DNA of 64,000 nucleotides, taken from Onthophagus taurus. Taxonomy: Eukaryota; Arthropoda; Insecta; Coleoptera; Scarabaeidae. Location: positions 4,588,001 through 4,652,000 of the forward strand of contig NC_091976.1 in assembly GCF_036711975.1 (NCBI RefSeq), written 5' to 3'. This document shows, piece after piece, positions 1 to 8,562 of the stretch. Both the position numbers and the translations under genes were made by a program. Position 1 is the stretch's first letter. Every line of letters begins with the position of its first letter. A model generated the notes under the pieces. The model had not been told where the DNA came from. It was given only the letters and a program-made list of their open reading frames with translations, and did no database searches.

Positions 1-1529
1 ATAAATAAACTTTTATCTAAACTATCTGTAACTTCCTTTAAATATTCATCATAACGAATAATTTTATCTCCAACGATGAAATTCAATAAACCATCAGGTG
101 TTTTGTATACTCCATTAAATTTCGTTGGCATCCCAGGAAATAGATCGACAACTGATGTAATAATTTTGTTTCTATTGTAAAATGACTCATCCACCCCAAT
201 CGCATAAATATCATCAAAAAATATATATGTTAATCCATAATTACTCGTTACAACACCTCTAACCTTAGATTGATCATTTAAACCTAAATCAGTTTCTGAA
301 AATTTCCATTTATAGCGTATGGTTATACTAGCAATTTCAATTATATAGATTGTATCACGTATGATAAATATAAATTGACCGTTAGGACCTATCGAAACTA
401 CATAATCATCATCCTCTTTTAAAACCCCTCTTAAAGGACGTATCCAATCCACAATGTTTACAGGTTTAGACCAAATTGGTTTTTTTGTTTTTAGATCGAT
501 TAACCAAACCCATTGTTTATAGAATACATAAATTTGTTTATTGTAAATTAAAAATCCTGAAAACTTATTGTCCACATCACATACCTCCGCGTGTGCTAGA
601 TTCGACAATGTTGGTGTTGAAGATGTAGATGTTAGGGAATGTGTAATATAGGCGGGGGGTGTTGTATTTAACGTAGGTGTTGGATTAACAGTGGTGGTTA
701 CACTTTCTGTTGAATTTCCATATAATTGTTGTATATTATAAATATCTTCACGACTTAACGTGAAATTTTCAATATTTATGTTACCATAAATCGGATGCAT
801 CACCGAGTTGAGTCGTACATTATGATGTAATCCTAAGGCGTGCCCTATTTCATGCACCATAACTAGAAATAGGTTATGTTTACCTTCTATTGTGGTATTG
901 GTTATATCCCAATCTTCATCTAAATCTACATGAATTTCAACTTTGGATTTTTTAATATGTGGATAGTATGCGTGAGCTAACACGCGCCCTTTACCATCTA
1001 AAGAACTCCGACAATATATCGTTGAATTTCGTATACACGTATGATTTTTCGATAGGAAACCTATTAAAATATTAGCGCCCGCAAACGTCCTTTCAAACTT
1101 TACGTTAATGTATTTAGACCAAACGTTAAAGGCTCTTTCCACCACGGTTGTAAAACCGGGATATGAAGATGTGTATACATTCCATCTAAGTGTTGATAGA
1201 TTCCATCTTCGAGTCGTGATTGGTTTGGAACTTAAATTTTCGAATAAATCCACATTACCACATCTAGGCGTCCAAAGTAACTCCAAGGTGTCAAAATTTG
1301 CTTGTCCTGTGATTGGGAGATTAAAATATTTTTGGAAATTATTTATACCATCCCTCAACATTTCATTCTCAGTTTTATGCACGCTTATTTTACCAGTACC
1401 AGCATTAGCATCTTGTCTGATATAACCATACTTATCTAGAATATTATAAATTTCCACTTCATGCTCGGTTAGCAACCCCGTGATATGTCTTAACATATAC
1501 ATCCAAAGAATCAACAATAATACCTTCAT
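1..1529 (-). CDS. Matrix metalloproteinase (matrixin) with hemopexin-like tail, partial at window edge
   Basis: Zinc endopeptidase expected to be secreted. The ATG at 1529 opens a hydrophobic N-terminus resembling a signal peptide. A propeptide follows with the cysteine-switch motif PRCGN. The catalytic domain carries HEIGHALGLHH (HExxHxxxxxH zinc site, near 850-835) with a downstream Met (SVMHP) as the Met-turn. A Thr/Pro-rich linker (near 730-600) leads to a hemopexin-like region that is still open at position 1. All of this lies in a single frame with no stop, so the C-terminus is outside the window. It is transcribed away from the capsid block, and a TATAAAT lies about 75 nt upstream (minus strand, near 1603-1609). 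Matrixins occur in insects and in some insect large DNA viruses; here it looks like cargo of the Polinton-like element. A second decayed copy lies at 22551-23290. Confidence 0.88.
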   Translation of the reverse strand, partial: MKVLLLILWMYMLRHITGLLTEHEVEIYNILDKYGYIRQDANAGTGKISVHKTENEMLRDGINNFQKYFNLPITGQANFDTLELLWTPRCGNVDLFENLSSKPITTRRWNLSTLRWNVYTSSYPGFTTVVERAFNVWSKYINVKFERTFAGANILIGFLSKNHTCIRNSTIYCRSSLDGKGRVLAHAYYPHIKKSKVEIHVDLDEDWDITNTTIEGKHNLFLVMVHEIGHALGLHHNVRLNSVMHPIYGNINIENFTLSREDIYNIQQLYGNSTESVTTTVNPTPTLNTTPPAYITHSLTSTSSTPTLSNLAHAEVCDVDNKFSGFLIYNKQIYVFYKQWVWLIDLKTKKPIWSKPVNIVDWIRPLRGVLKEDDDYVVSIGPNGQFIFIIRDTIYIIEIASITIRYKWKFSETDLGLNDQSKVRGVVTSNYGLTYIFFDDIYAIGVDESFYNRNKIITSVVDLFPGMPTKFNGVYKTPDGLLNFIVGDKIIRYDEYLKEVTDSLDKSLF

Positions 1530-1698
1530 ATTTAAAATTTTTTTCCACGTCTACACTGTGTGAGAGTTAGTGAGTAAATGATTAAATATCAAGAGGTTAT
1601 CGATTTATATAATTATTATGGATAAAATAAAAAAATAGTTTCCAATAAAAAAGTAATATTTATTTATTTACATAGAATTTACCAATATATACATCTTT

Positions 1699-1845
1699 AG
1701 AACGAACGATTAACAGAATACATCTCTAGAGCGGGTACTACACAAACATTTTTTAAAATTAACACAATATCTAGAGCGAACGATTAACAGCATACATCTC
1801 TAGAGCGGGTACTACACAAAAATTTTTTTAAAATAAACACATTGT
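1699..1845. repeat. Two direct copies of a 74-bp unit
   Basis: Two near-identical units with the core GAACGATTAACAG...CATCTCTAGAGCGGG start near 1704 and 1778. The second copy overlaps the 3' end of the neighbouring minus-strand gene, so the last residues of that protein and its 3' flank were duplicated. Confidence 0.8.
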
Positions 1846-2299
1846 TTTGAGAACAGATTGCTGGGGCACTAATGTGGAACCAGCACGGAGTGATGGTTAA
1901 ATTTAATTTATTGGTACTGTCTTCATCAAATTCGACTCCAATATCGGTTATAATACATCTACCAGCGCGCGCTTCCAAAAAATGGGCTTTTTGATTACCC
2001 TTAACGTAAATTTGATTATAATTGGATAATAAATCATCAATTATATTTAAACCATCTGATTGTTCCATCCATCCATCGTTGTACGATAATTTATGGTGAT
2101 TACGCTCTAAATATCTCACCGATCGCTGATCTTGTGTAGATAACCTCTGGTATGGTATGTCAGACTTCAAGTTTAGATGCACCACATAATCACTAGTGAG
2201 ATCAAGAAGTGTAAACTCTTTTACCATAAAGTCTGAATTAATATGAAAACCTTGAAGGTCTGCGATCGCTCTTTTGAACATCTTGATGTAAACTAGCAT
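1784..2299 (-). CDS. Uncharacterised Polinton-associated protein
   Basis: A 171-residue open frame. An internal Met at 2281 is an alternative start. It lies 18 nt after the end of the capsid frame, on the same strand. Visible segments such as DYVVHL, NHHKLSYNDG, IYVKG and ITDIGVEF match my memory of a protein that recurs next to insect Polinton capsid genes. The pattern, with acidic residues near both ends and late Cys/His, recalls RNase H-like nucleases, but I cannot show this. The C-terminus runs into the duplicated 74-bp unit, so the natural stop may have been altered. Function unknown. Confidence 0.6.
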   Translation of the reverse strand: MLVYIKMFKRAIADLQGFHINSDFMVKEFTLLDLTSDYVVHLNLKSDIPYQRLSTQDQRSVRYLERNHHKLSYNDGWMEQSDGLNIIDDLLSNYNQIYVKGNQKAHFLEARAGRCIITDIGVEFDEDSTNKLNLTITPCWFHISAPAICSQNNVFILKKFLCSTRSRDVCC

Positions 2300-2317
2300 G
2301 CGGTAAGTAAGCGCACT

Positions 2318-3558
2318 TTAATTTATAATGATAGATACCTCCCCACTTAAAGGTTTATATGCATACATGGATTCTTGTATCAAGAGACAGTAAGCCTTCG
2401 TATCAGGCGGAAAATCCATATCGCTTTGAATTTCAATACGTACTTCACATGAAGTAGATGGCGCTGCTTCTTCATCATTATTTTTTGTAGTATCAACAAC
2501 AAACAACGATCTCTCTTTAAAGCTTTTGAAATCCATAAGCGGCTATTTCGCGAAGATTCCCAAATGTAGGGTTGAAACTCGGTGTACATTTTATATAATT
2601 CCACATAATTTTCCTTTGCGAAGTTTAAATTCATAGATTCGAACGGATAACAGTATGAGTTAAGATATACTTTAAGATCAACGATGTTTAAGTGATCGAA
2701 GAAAGTGCAGTCGGAAGCGACGTGATCTTTTCTCTTAGTTTGAAACCCAACTATAACGTATTGAGGTCGACCCCTGTTGGACGTTGATGTGACCGACCAT
2801 ATCTCCTTATTACCTTTTCGCATTGATGGTAGCTCGTAAAAGGACCATTTACGAAATGGTACTAGAATATTTGAATTTTTATTTAAACCATCTAAAAGCT
2901 TCATTTTTATCGTTGGGCTAGGATAGACATGTTTTGCTAACAATGTAACCGTTTTTATAGCAAACTTTGCACTACTAGGTTTTGCTTTGACGTTTGATGT
3001 GGCTTTGTAGCAATTAGAGTCCGTCCGACTTCTAACAAATCGGTATTTAAAACGTCCTCGCATAATGTGATTATAATCTCGGAATAGACCGAATATATGA
3101 CTAAGTGGTATTTGAAACATGAAATTGTTGTTTGCATCCACCGTTGGTAGATCTCCTTCAGGCGGCCATTTTAAACCAGCGATTTCTAAAGTTTTACACT
3201 CCACATCGTTTAATTGGAGTAGAGTTCGAATGAGTGATGTTAAACCTGGCTCTCGAACCCGCTCAATTTCCGTTCCATTATGCTCAAATGCGATGTATTC
3301 AAATAGAAAAGTTGGTAGGTTATGTGTTAATTGAATAACATCATTAGCAGGATCACCTAAAGTTTTTGTAAAATTACCTTCGATGCGTAGATAGCTTTCA
3401 AAAAATGAAAATAGGACGTCTTCTTGGTTCAACTCGATGATAAATACATCATTGTTTTCAAAAGAATTTGTAGATGGATGATAGCTATGCACTTCCTCTC
3501 TAGCTATGGAATTATCCGTGATAGGTTCGCGGTATATATTTAATTTTTTTGTTGACAT
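2318..3558 (-). CDS. Major capsid protein (double jelly-roll), frameshifted near the C-terminus
   Basis: This should form the hexon-like capsomer of a Polinton/adintovirus particle. I prefer the ATG at 3558 (MSTKKLNIY) because it gives the usual N-terminus; the frame is open further upstream to 3642. The product is rich in beta-strand-like stretches and has conserved-looking segments such as NLPTFLFEYIAFEHNG and FRDYNHIMRGRFKYRF. Near 2540-2560 the reading frame changes. The frame that starts the gene runs on as an unlikely basic tail to 2380. The neighbouring frame at 2536-2318 carries a plausible hydrophilic C-terminus ending in SGEVSIIIN. So this copy has a one-base-type frameshift, or an assembly error not located in a homopolymer. 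Its 5' end overlaps the small basic gene by 47 nt. Confidence 0.8.
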
Positions 3559-3730
3559 GATAACCCAGTTTCTCGAGGAAACGTCGGTTGTCCGCTCGCA
3601 ATGATGTCTTTTTGTATACTGCTCTAGAACCCTTCTTTCCAATCGAGTTATAACGTTTTTTTGTAGTCGAAGGATGTTGATGTCGTTGAGGATCGCTGCT
3701 GCTGCCTTCCGTCAAAAATATTAATCCCAT
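3512..3730 (-). CDS. Small basic protein between the two capsid genes
   Basis: A 72-residue, Lys/Arg-rich frame whose ATG overlaps the stop of the minor capsid gene (TAATG, bases 3732-3728). It overlaps the start of the major capsid gene at its 3' end. The C-terminal half contains LRADNRRFLEKLGYHV. A short protein in this location occurs in many insect Polintons. It could be a capsid-associated or DNA-condensing peptide, which is inference from charge and position only. Confidence 0.55.
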   Translation of the reverse strand: MGLIFLTEGSSSDPQRHQHPSTTKKRYNSIGKKGSRAVYKKTSLRADNRRFLEKLGYHVNKKIKYIPRTYHG

Positions 3731-4509
3731 TATATTGTACGTTTCAATTCTAACCTAACAACTATTTCTTCACCTCGAAAATTAACCAAATTACCACGCT
3801 GATCGAGCAATCTAATTGTGATGTTCGATATCGCGTTGTCTGAATTGATTGGTAAATAGATGGGGTTCCTAGGTTCAATATTTATACTGAAACCAGGATC
3901 CACCGTTGGAGCAAATTCGTATAAAGTATGTGATAGCTTGCTGTTGTAGTATGACCCAGAAATTATATTACACTCCACTCTAATGGTTGTTACGCGAATT
4001 ATGTTGACTGGGAGATCGGAGTAGTGTTTTATACCTGCAGGTAGAGTTCTACCCTCGGAAAACCCCAATACCGAAGCTAACGTATTAGGCTTAGAAAAAT
4101 CAACCCCAAAATAATCGCTCTTTAATTCGCACTTTAAGGTATTATTATTAGCTTTGAGGGTGAAATACTTATTAGGATCGTCAACGGTATCATCTAAACC
4201 AACAATTCGTAGAATCTCTTTTTGTAAATATTTCTCGATATCAGTAATTTCGTAAGAACCTGTAGGAATTGTGATAACATTTATTGCTGGTCCCACGTCT
4301 ATAATCGCTTGTCGAGCGGAATTTATCGCGTTTTCTTCAGTAAAATAAAATATATTGTTAACTCCTTCTTCAATATTAGGTATACTATTGTAGGTGTGGA
4401 ATCCAATAAGCCCCAAAGAGTAGTTTAATTTAGGATTCAAATCTATTAGTGGATAATAATCTTCAGAAATTTCGCTTTTTCTACCAACCAGTGTGAACGT
4501 TTGAGACAT
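3730..4509 (-). CDS. Minor capsid (penton-like, single jelly-roll) protein
   Basis: A 259-residue product starting MSQTFTLVGRKSEISEDYYP. It has repeated beta-strand-like stretches, the segment GLIGFHTYNSIPNI near the N-terminus, and GSYEITDIEKYLQ typical of the Polinton penton family. It is expected to occupy the vertices of the icosahedral shell built by the major capsid protein. The start lies 2 nt after the protease stop (TAA AA ATG), and its own stop overlaps the next ATG. The frame is intact. Confidence 0.8.
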   Translation of the reverse strand: MSQTFTLVGRKSEISEDYYPLIDLNPKLNYSLGLIGFHTYNSIPNIEEGVNNIFYFTEENAINSARQAIIDVGPAINVITIPTGSYEITDIEKYLQKEILRIVGLDDTVDDPNKYFTLKANNNTLKCELKSDYFGVDFSKPNTLASVLGFSEGRTLPAGIKHYSDLPVNIIRVTTIRVECNIISGSYYNSKLSHTLYEFAPTVDPGFSINIEPRNPIYLPINSDNAISNITIRLLDQRGNLVNFRGEEIVVRLELKRTI

Positions 4510-4511
4510 TT

Positions 4512-4913
4512 TTAATCAAATGATGAGTTTTCGGTGTTTAACAGGAAATTTATACATAAATGTCCACAGTTAAAGGGGTTCTCTTTTTGAAAATTTTCAT
4601 GATTGTACACAATTCGACAATTTTTCAAATAATTCAGTAGTTCAAAGGGAGGTTTAAGATCGCCATAGCTGTCGAAGTACAACGCTTGATTACCATTCTT
4701 TTTATAGGCTACCCAATGGGTTCCGCGACCGTTTCGATCATCTAAATTTATAACTGCTGATTCCTTATATTTAGGACCGCTCTTAGGTAATTCATTCCGC
4801 ATAAATACACCGCGAAAATTTGAAATTTTTAGAGCTTTAACGAATTGAATTATATCAAGATTTGTTAGAGGTCTGTTGGGTAGCCTATCTACAAGTTTTT
4901 TTGTTTCTTTTTT
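4512..4913 (-). CDS. Adenovirus-type maturation cysteine protease
   Basis: This Ulp1/adenain-family protease cleaves capsid precursors during virion maturation. Visible active-site elements are His in GTHWVAYKK, an acidic residue in YFDSYGD, and the catalytic Cys in NCGHLC. The first ATG in frame is at 4802, but the conserved N-terminal part (residues such as NLDIIQF and FRGVF) lies upstream of it, back to about 4866. The frame is open only to 4913, where a TAA stops it, and that stretch has no ATG. The protein therefore appears to be made by another route. The most obvious is a -1 frameshift from the overlapping PLA2/core gene at 4901-4895. Non-AUG initiation is the alternative. Confidence 0.85.
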   Translation of the reverse strand, partial: KKETKKLVDRLPNRPLTNLDIIQFVKALKISNFRGVFMRNELPKSGPKYKESAVINLDDRNGRGTHWVAYKKNGNQALYFDSYGDLKPPFELLNYLKNCRIVYNHENFQKENPFNCGHLCINFLLNTENSSFD

Positions 4914-5848
4914 TTACTTAAATATAAACCCAATCCTTTTTTATATTTCTTGATGTAGAGACCATTACCCGATTTACCTATTGCGATAGCTTCCATCTGT
5001 TTATTATGCCGTTCAGCCTCTTCTAATTTCTCTTTAGCCTCCTGCCCACTCTTTATAGCCCGATACACTCCTGCCGTACCACCGGATAATGCTCCGAGGG
5101 CTGAAAGCCCAGCAAATATGGCAGGTAAAATTGGAAGAATACCTCCCCTTTTAATCGGTAACGGTATTGCTCGAGGGATTTTTATTTTTTTCCTACCACC
5201 AACAGTTTTCACGGCTATACGAGCGCTCTTTAGCGCTAATTGAGCTGCTTCCCGTAAATTATCAGTAGATTTTGGTAGATCTTTAACTATGCGGTTTACA
5301 AGCGTGCGTTTAAATGCTAGCGGTTTATTAGATTTATATTTTAAAGCTCCTCCTTTTTCTACTCCTCGAATTATATTTTCTTTTTCACATCGTTTTTTTT
5401 TCTTCGAAATTTTTCTTTTTAAGACGCCCGTTGACGGCGGTTTTGGTTTAGTTTGACGACGACTCCGCCTTTTATGGCCGAGGCCTAATTTTCGTTTTGC
5501 TTTCATAACGTTTGTAACCATCCAAGCTGATGCCTTTTCACCAAACGTTGAGTCTTTAGCCTTAACTCTTTCCCAAGCGTTTTCCTCCAAACGCTTATCG
5601 GCTTCGTGACGTCGATCTAAAGTATTACTATTAGAATACGCTATATCGTGTTCTCTACAAGCACGATCTAGCGGGTTAATACCAGTATCCCCACGTGCTA
5701 GACGCTTCTTTAATTTTGTGCCCGGTCCACAAAATTGATAGCCTGGAACGTGTAACTCGATTGGTAGTTTGTTGATAAGCGTATTAAAACCACCTCCTCC
5801 TCCTAACGTTGTAGGTGATGATATGATGCTGTTATCACGTATGAACAT
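4889..5848 (-). CDS. Virion core protein with parvovirus-like PLA2 domain and basic C-terminus
   Basis: The N-terminal third has a phospholipase A2 signature: a calcium loop YQFCGPGT and the catalytic stretch DRACREHDIAY. Such domains help particles cross endosomal membranes in parvoviruses and are known in adintoviruses. A Lys/Arg-rich region follows, then a hydrophobic Gly/Ala segment (ILPILPAIFAGLSALGAL), an Ala/Glu-rich helix, and the Gly-Leu-Tyr repeats GNGLYIKKYKKGLGLYL. This tail resembles DNA-binding or membrane-lytic core peptides of adenovirus-like virions. The frame is open to 5944, but the ATG at 5848 avoids overlapping the divergent ATPase and is my preferred start. It ends KKKKQKNL over the slippery heptamer that leads into the protease. 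Confidence 0.8.
   Translation of the reverse strand: MFIRDNSIISSPTTLGGGGGFNTLINKLPIELHVPGYQFCGPGTKLKKRLARGDTGINPLDRACREHDIAYSNSNTLDRRHEADKRLEENAWERVKAKDSTFGEKASAWMVTNVMKAKRKLGLGHKRRSRRQTKPKPPSTGVLKRKISKKKKRCEKENIIRGVEKGGALKYKSNKPLAFKRTLVNRIVKDLPKSTDNLREAAQLALKSARIAVKTVGGRKKIKIPRAIPLPIKRGGILPILPAIFAGLSALGALSGGTAGVYRAIKSGQEAKEKLEEAERHNKQMEAIAIGKSGNGLYIKKYKKGLGLYLSKKKKQKNL
4895..4901 (-). promoter_or_regulatory. Candidate -1 ribosomal frameshift heptamer A AAA AAC
   Basis: On the minus strand the core-protein codons at 4903-4895 are CAA AAA AAC, so A AAA AAC sits in the X XXY YYZ phase. The core gene stops two codons later (TTG TAG). A -1 slip enters CTT GTA GAT..., exactly the open protease frame. 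I have not assessed a downstream stimulatory structure. Confidence 0.6.
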
Positions 5849-5885
5849 CACATTGAAATGGTGGTATTTTAAAGTTTCCAACAAA

Positions 5886-5891
5886 TATATA
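5886..5891. promoter_or_regulatory. Shared TATATA box between divergent core and ATPase genes
   Basis: TATATA is self-complementary and lies about 40 nt from both the plus-strand ATG at 5927 and the minus-strand ATG at 5848. This spacing would suit a bidirectional core promoter. It is based on sequence and spacing only. Confidence 0.4.
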
Positions 5892-5926
5892 GTTGATGTG
5901 GGGTGTGTTTCATATTTAGTAGCATA

Positions 5927-6637
5927 ATGCGCATTGTAAAGCATCCATCGCTGTCTATGTCATCCATCGATCTAGATCGGCTGGTGATGACTCAATCTAC
6001 ATCCGATCGACGTCAACGTCATGGTGAGCTCATGCCGAATAGTTTGCGGGCGATAGTATGCGGTCCAAGCGGATGTGGGAAAACAAATTTAATGCTAAAT
6101 CTTATTTTCGATATAAATGGTTTAAAATTTGAAAACATTTACATCTATTCTAAATCACTACATCAACCGAAATATGAATTGTTAGAAAAGGTTTTAAAAC
6201 GGCTACCAGATGTGGGGCTTTATCGCTTTGCAGATAATGAATCAGTTGTCGATCCAGCTGAAGCTAAAGAGAACTCAATCTTTATATTTGATGACGTAGC
6301 GTGTGATAAACAAGACAGGATTCGAGCGTTTTTTTGTATGGGTAGACATAAAAACATTGATTCATTTTATCTTACACAAACTTATACGAGAATACCTAAA
6401 CATTTAATTAGGGATAACGCTAATGTTTTAATGTTATTCAAACAGGATGAGCTTAATTTGAAACATGTATATGATGAACACGTTAACACCGATATGAAAT
6501 TTGATGTTTTCAAAGAGGTTTGCATTCGGTGTTGGAATGATGGTGGGCCGTACACACCGATGATTATTATGAAGGATTTTGAAATTAAAAATGGTAGATA
6601 CCGTATGGGAATGGATAAATTTCTCCACCTAGACTAA
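5927..6637 (+). CDS. FtsK/HerA-type DNA packaging ATPase
   Basis: The motor that pumps viral DNA into capsids of Polintons and related viruses. Walker A is GPSGCGKT, after the lead MPNSLRAIVC. Walker B is SIFIFDDV, followed by FCMGRHKNIDSFYLTQTYTR, the region usually holding the sensor residues. I chose the ATG at 5927; the frame extends to a GTG at 5903 that is unlikely in a eukaryote. The length (about 236 residues) is normal for the family and there are no breaks. It is divergent from the core-protein gene across a short shared promoter. Confidence 0.88.
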   Translation: MRIVKHPSLSMSSIDLDRLVMTQSTSDRRQRHGELMPNSLRAIVCGPSGCGKTNLMLNLIFDINGLKFENIYIYSKSLHQPKYELLEKVLKRLPDVGLYRFADNESVVDPAEAKENSIFIFDDVACDKQDRIRAFFCMGRHKNIDSFYLTQTYTRIPKHLIRDNANVLMLFKQDELNLKHVYDEHVNTDMKFDVFKEVCIRCWNDGGPYTPMIIMKDFEIKNGRYRMGMDKFLHLD

Positions 6638-6674
6638 ATTTAATTATTCATACATAGGTTTTCACAATGTAAAC

Positions 6675-7616
6675 ATGTCACCATCACATAATCGATCTAA
6701 TAATAAGGATGTTATGAAATCAATGCGTGAAAGAGATAAAGCTATAATTAGTATAACGAATAATATTAAGAAAAAGTATCTGGCTCTTAAACTCGGTCGT
6801 GATAGAGATGATAAACTCATCGCTAAACTTCATCAACCGTTGCTTGAACCGCTGAAGGACATCACTAATAAATTAAACGATGGAAATAAAGCTACACATT
6901 TCCATCACCACTACCCACCACCACCACCGATAGGGTTAAAACCTGATGATGAGGGAATCGAAGAATTTAAAACCCCCACCTTGTCCGGAGTTAGTGTGAA
7001 AAAAAGGAAATTACTACTAACACCTGAATCGAAAGTAAAGTCTGATGAGACCTCAATTGAAAATTTACCGCTCCAAATTCAGCAATATTATCTTAAAAGG
7101 GGGATTATTGATGATAGGATGGGTATACGGCGCTCCTCTGGCGATAACGGATGGAAGATTGGATCGAAGGCAGTTCAATTTAAGCCATCCCATATTATCA
7201 TAGGTGGTGAAAAACAATTTCAAGCTACCCCCGGTCTATATGAGCTCATACAATTAAAGGAACCTAAACACTACACAGATGATGATTTAAAACAATATAA
7301 AGCGATTTTACAATATACCAGCGCGCATAGACATAATTATGAGTATGATGGTTATATTACGGGAAATAGATCATCCAAGTATGTTAAAATAATTAAACCC
7401 CTATTTAACGTGGGGGATGGAGAGGGGCGAGGAATTTCGGATAAATTTCTAGAAGTTAACAGTAAATCCATTCAGTATAAATACTGGGATGATGTTAATG
7501 AATTGGTAGATCGTTTGAGATTGTTGCATGCATCACAAGTGGCTGGTAATAATTCACATATCAATGAAATTACTTCAATTATAGAGGAATTGAAAGAAAG
7601 CAACATTATTTCCTAA
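6675..7616 (+). CDS. Conserved Polinton protein of unknown function (DUF8207-like)
   Basis: 313 residues. The N-terminus is a charged helix, then a His/Pro-rich linker (HFHHHYPPPPP) and a basic KKRK patch. The C-terminal domain contains TPGLYELIQLKEP, YTDDDLKQYKAIL and YKYWDDVNELVDRLRLL. That C-terminal pattern recurs beside insect Polinton ATPases; I associate it with DUF8207 from memory. It is probably a virion or morphogenesis protein, by location only. The stop codon shares its last base with the next ATG (TAATG, 7614-7618). Confidence 0.7.
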   Translation: MSPSHNRSNNKDVMKSMRERDKAIISITNNIKKKYLALKLGRDRDDKLIAKLHQPLLEPLKDITNKLNDGNKATHFHHHYPPPPPIGLKPDDEGIEEFKTPTLSGVSVKKRKLLLTPESKVKSDETSIENLPLQIQQYYLKRGIIDDRMGIRRSSGDNGWKIGSKAVQFKPSHIIIGGEKQFQATPGLYELIQLKEPKHYTDDDLKQYKAILQYTSAHRHNYEYDGYITGNRSSKYVKIIKPLFNVGDGEGRGISDKFLEVNSKSIQYKYWDDVNELVDRLRLLHASQVAGNNSHINEITSIIEELKESNIIS

Positions 7617-8539
7617 TGCACTCAGCCGTTGTTAGTATTGATAAATTTGGTCGCACTTCATGGAGTAAATCAGATGGTGGCGATGAAGGTGGTAGATTTG
7701 CATTTCAACGAAACATCGGATTCTCTTTGACCGCCGATGGTGATTATGATGTTCAGGGTCGAAAATTATCAAACGTTAAGCGACCTGAAGCCGCTGATGA
7801 TTGTGCTATAAAACAAAACGTGGATGAAATGGATAAAGAATGGGGTGTTAAGTTTTTAGAAACAACAAAATTATTTATTGATACTAAAAATGAATTTACT
7901 AAACACTGTAAAGATTTAGAAGATAATCTCATAATGTATGTTAGAAAACAAATAACGGATATAGAGAATAAAACAGAGCATAAAATAGACTATACTAATA
8001 GGAAACTTAAACAATATGCGGATGAAACTTGTAAGAATAAAATCTTAAAGGAAGTTGCTGATAAAATAATTGATACTAATAAGAAACTTAAACAATATGT
8101 AGATGAAACTTATATGAAATATAAGGATGAAATCTTGAAGGAAATTGATAAAGCTAAAGCGGAAATTACTTTAGATCATCGCTCAAACTTCGTTAATTTG
8201 AAAAATCTCACCGAAACCTCTATAAATAACTGTGCAAACGAAATCATAAACATTAAAAAGCAAATTACTGATCATAAAACATACATTGATAAGTCATCTG
8301 CGACGATAAACAATCTTAGCGCTGAAATTCCAAACCTTAAAACTAAAATTGATGAAAATAAGGTGGAGGTAGATAAGGAATTCATATATTTCAACGGTAC
8401 TTTGTTTGATATTGTAAACTCAGTTAAAACATCCAACGAGAATATTCGAAATAGCATTACGGATGTTCAGAAGCGAATTGATTCCCTAGATGCGGATCTA
8501 AAATCACGTATTGATAAACTGGATAGTAGAATCCCTTGA
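7616..8539 (+). CDS. Coiled-coil fibre-like structural protein
   Basis: 307 residues, opening with a Gly-rich head and the segment GFSLTADGDYDVQGRKLSNVKRP, which I recognise from fibre or attachment-type proteins of insect Polintons. The rest is heptad-rich, with Lys/Glu/Ile repeats such as DTNKKLKQYVDETY appearing twice (a partial internal duplication near 7990-8130). It is predicted to be a long coiled-coil trimer or dimer. Translation is probably coupled to the upstream gene through TAATG. A role as a surface spike is inference. Confidence 0.65.
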   Translation: MHSAVVSIDKFGRTSWSKSDGGDEGGRFAFQRNIGFSLTADGDYDVQGRKLSNVKRPEAADDCAIKQNVDEMDKEWGVKFLETTKLFIDTKNEFTKHCKDLEDNLIMYVRKQITDIENKTEHKIDYTNRKLKQYADETCKNKILKEVADKIIDTNKKLKQYVDETYMKYKDEILKEIDKAKAEITLDHRSNFVNLKNLTETSINNCANEIINIKKQITDHKTYIDKSSATINNLSAEIPNLKTKIDENKVEVDKEFIYFNGTLFDIVNSVKTSNENIRNSITDVQKRIDSLDADLKSRIDKLDSRIP

Positions 8540-8562
8540 ATTGAAGAAGAATAATACCATCA

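Noticed and set aside
1108-1425. Plus-strand open frame of 105 codons
   Set aside because: It lies wholly opposite the metalloproteinase propeptide and catalytic domain and has no homology; an antisense shadow.
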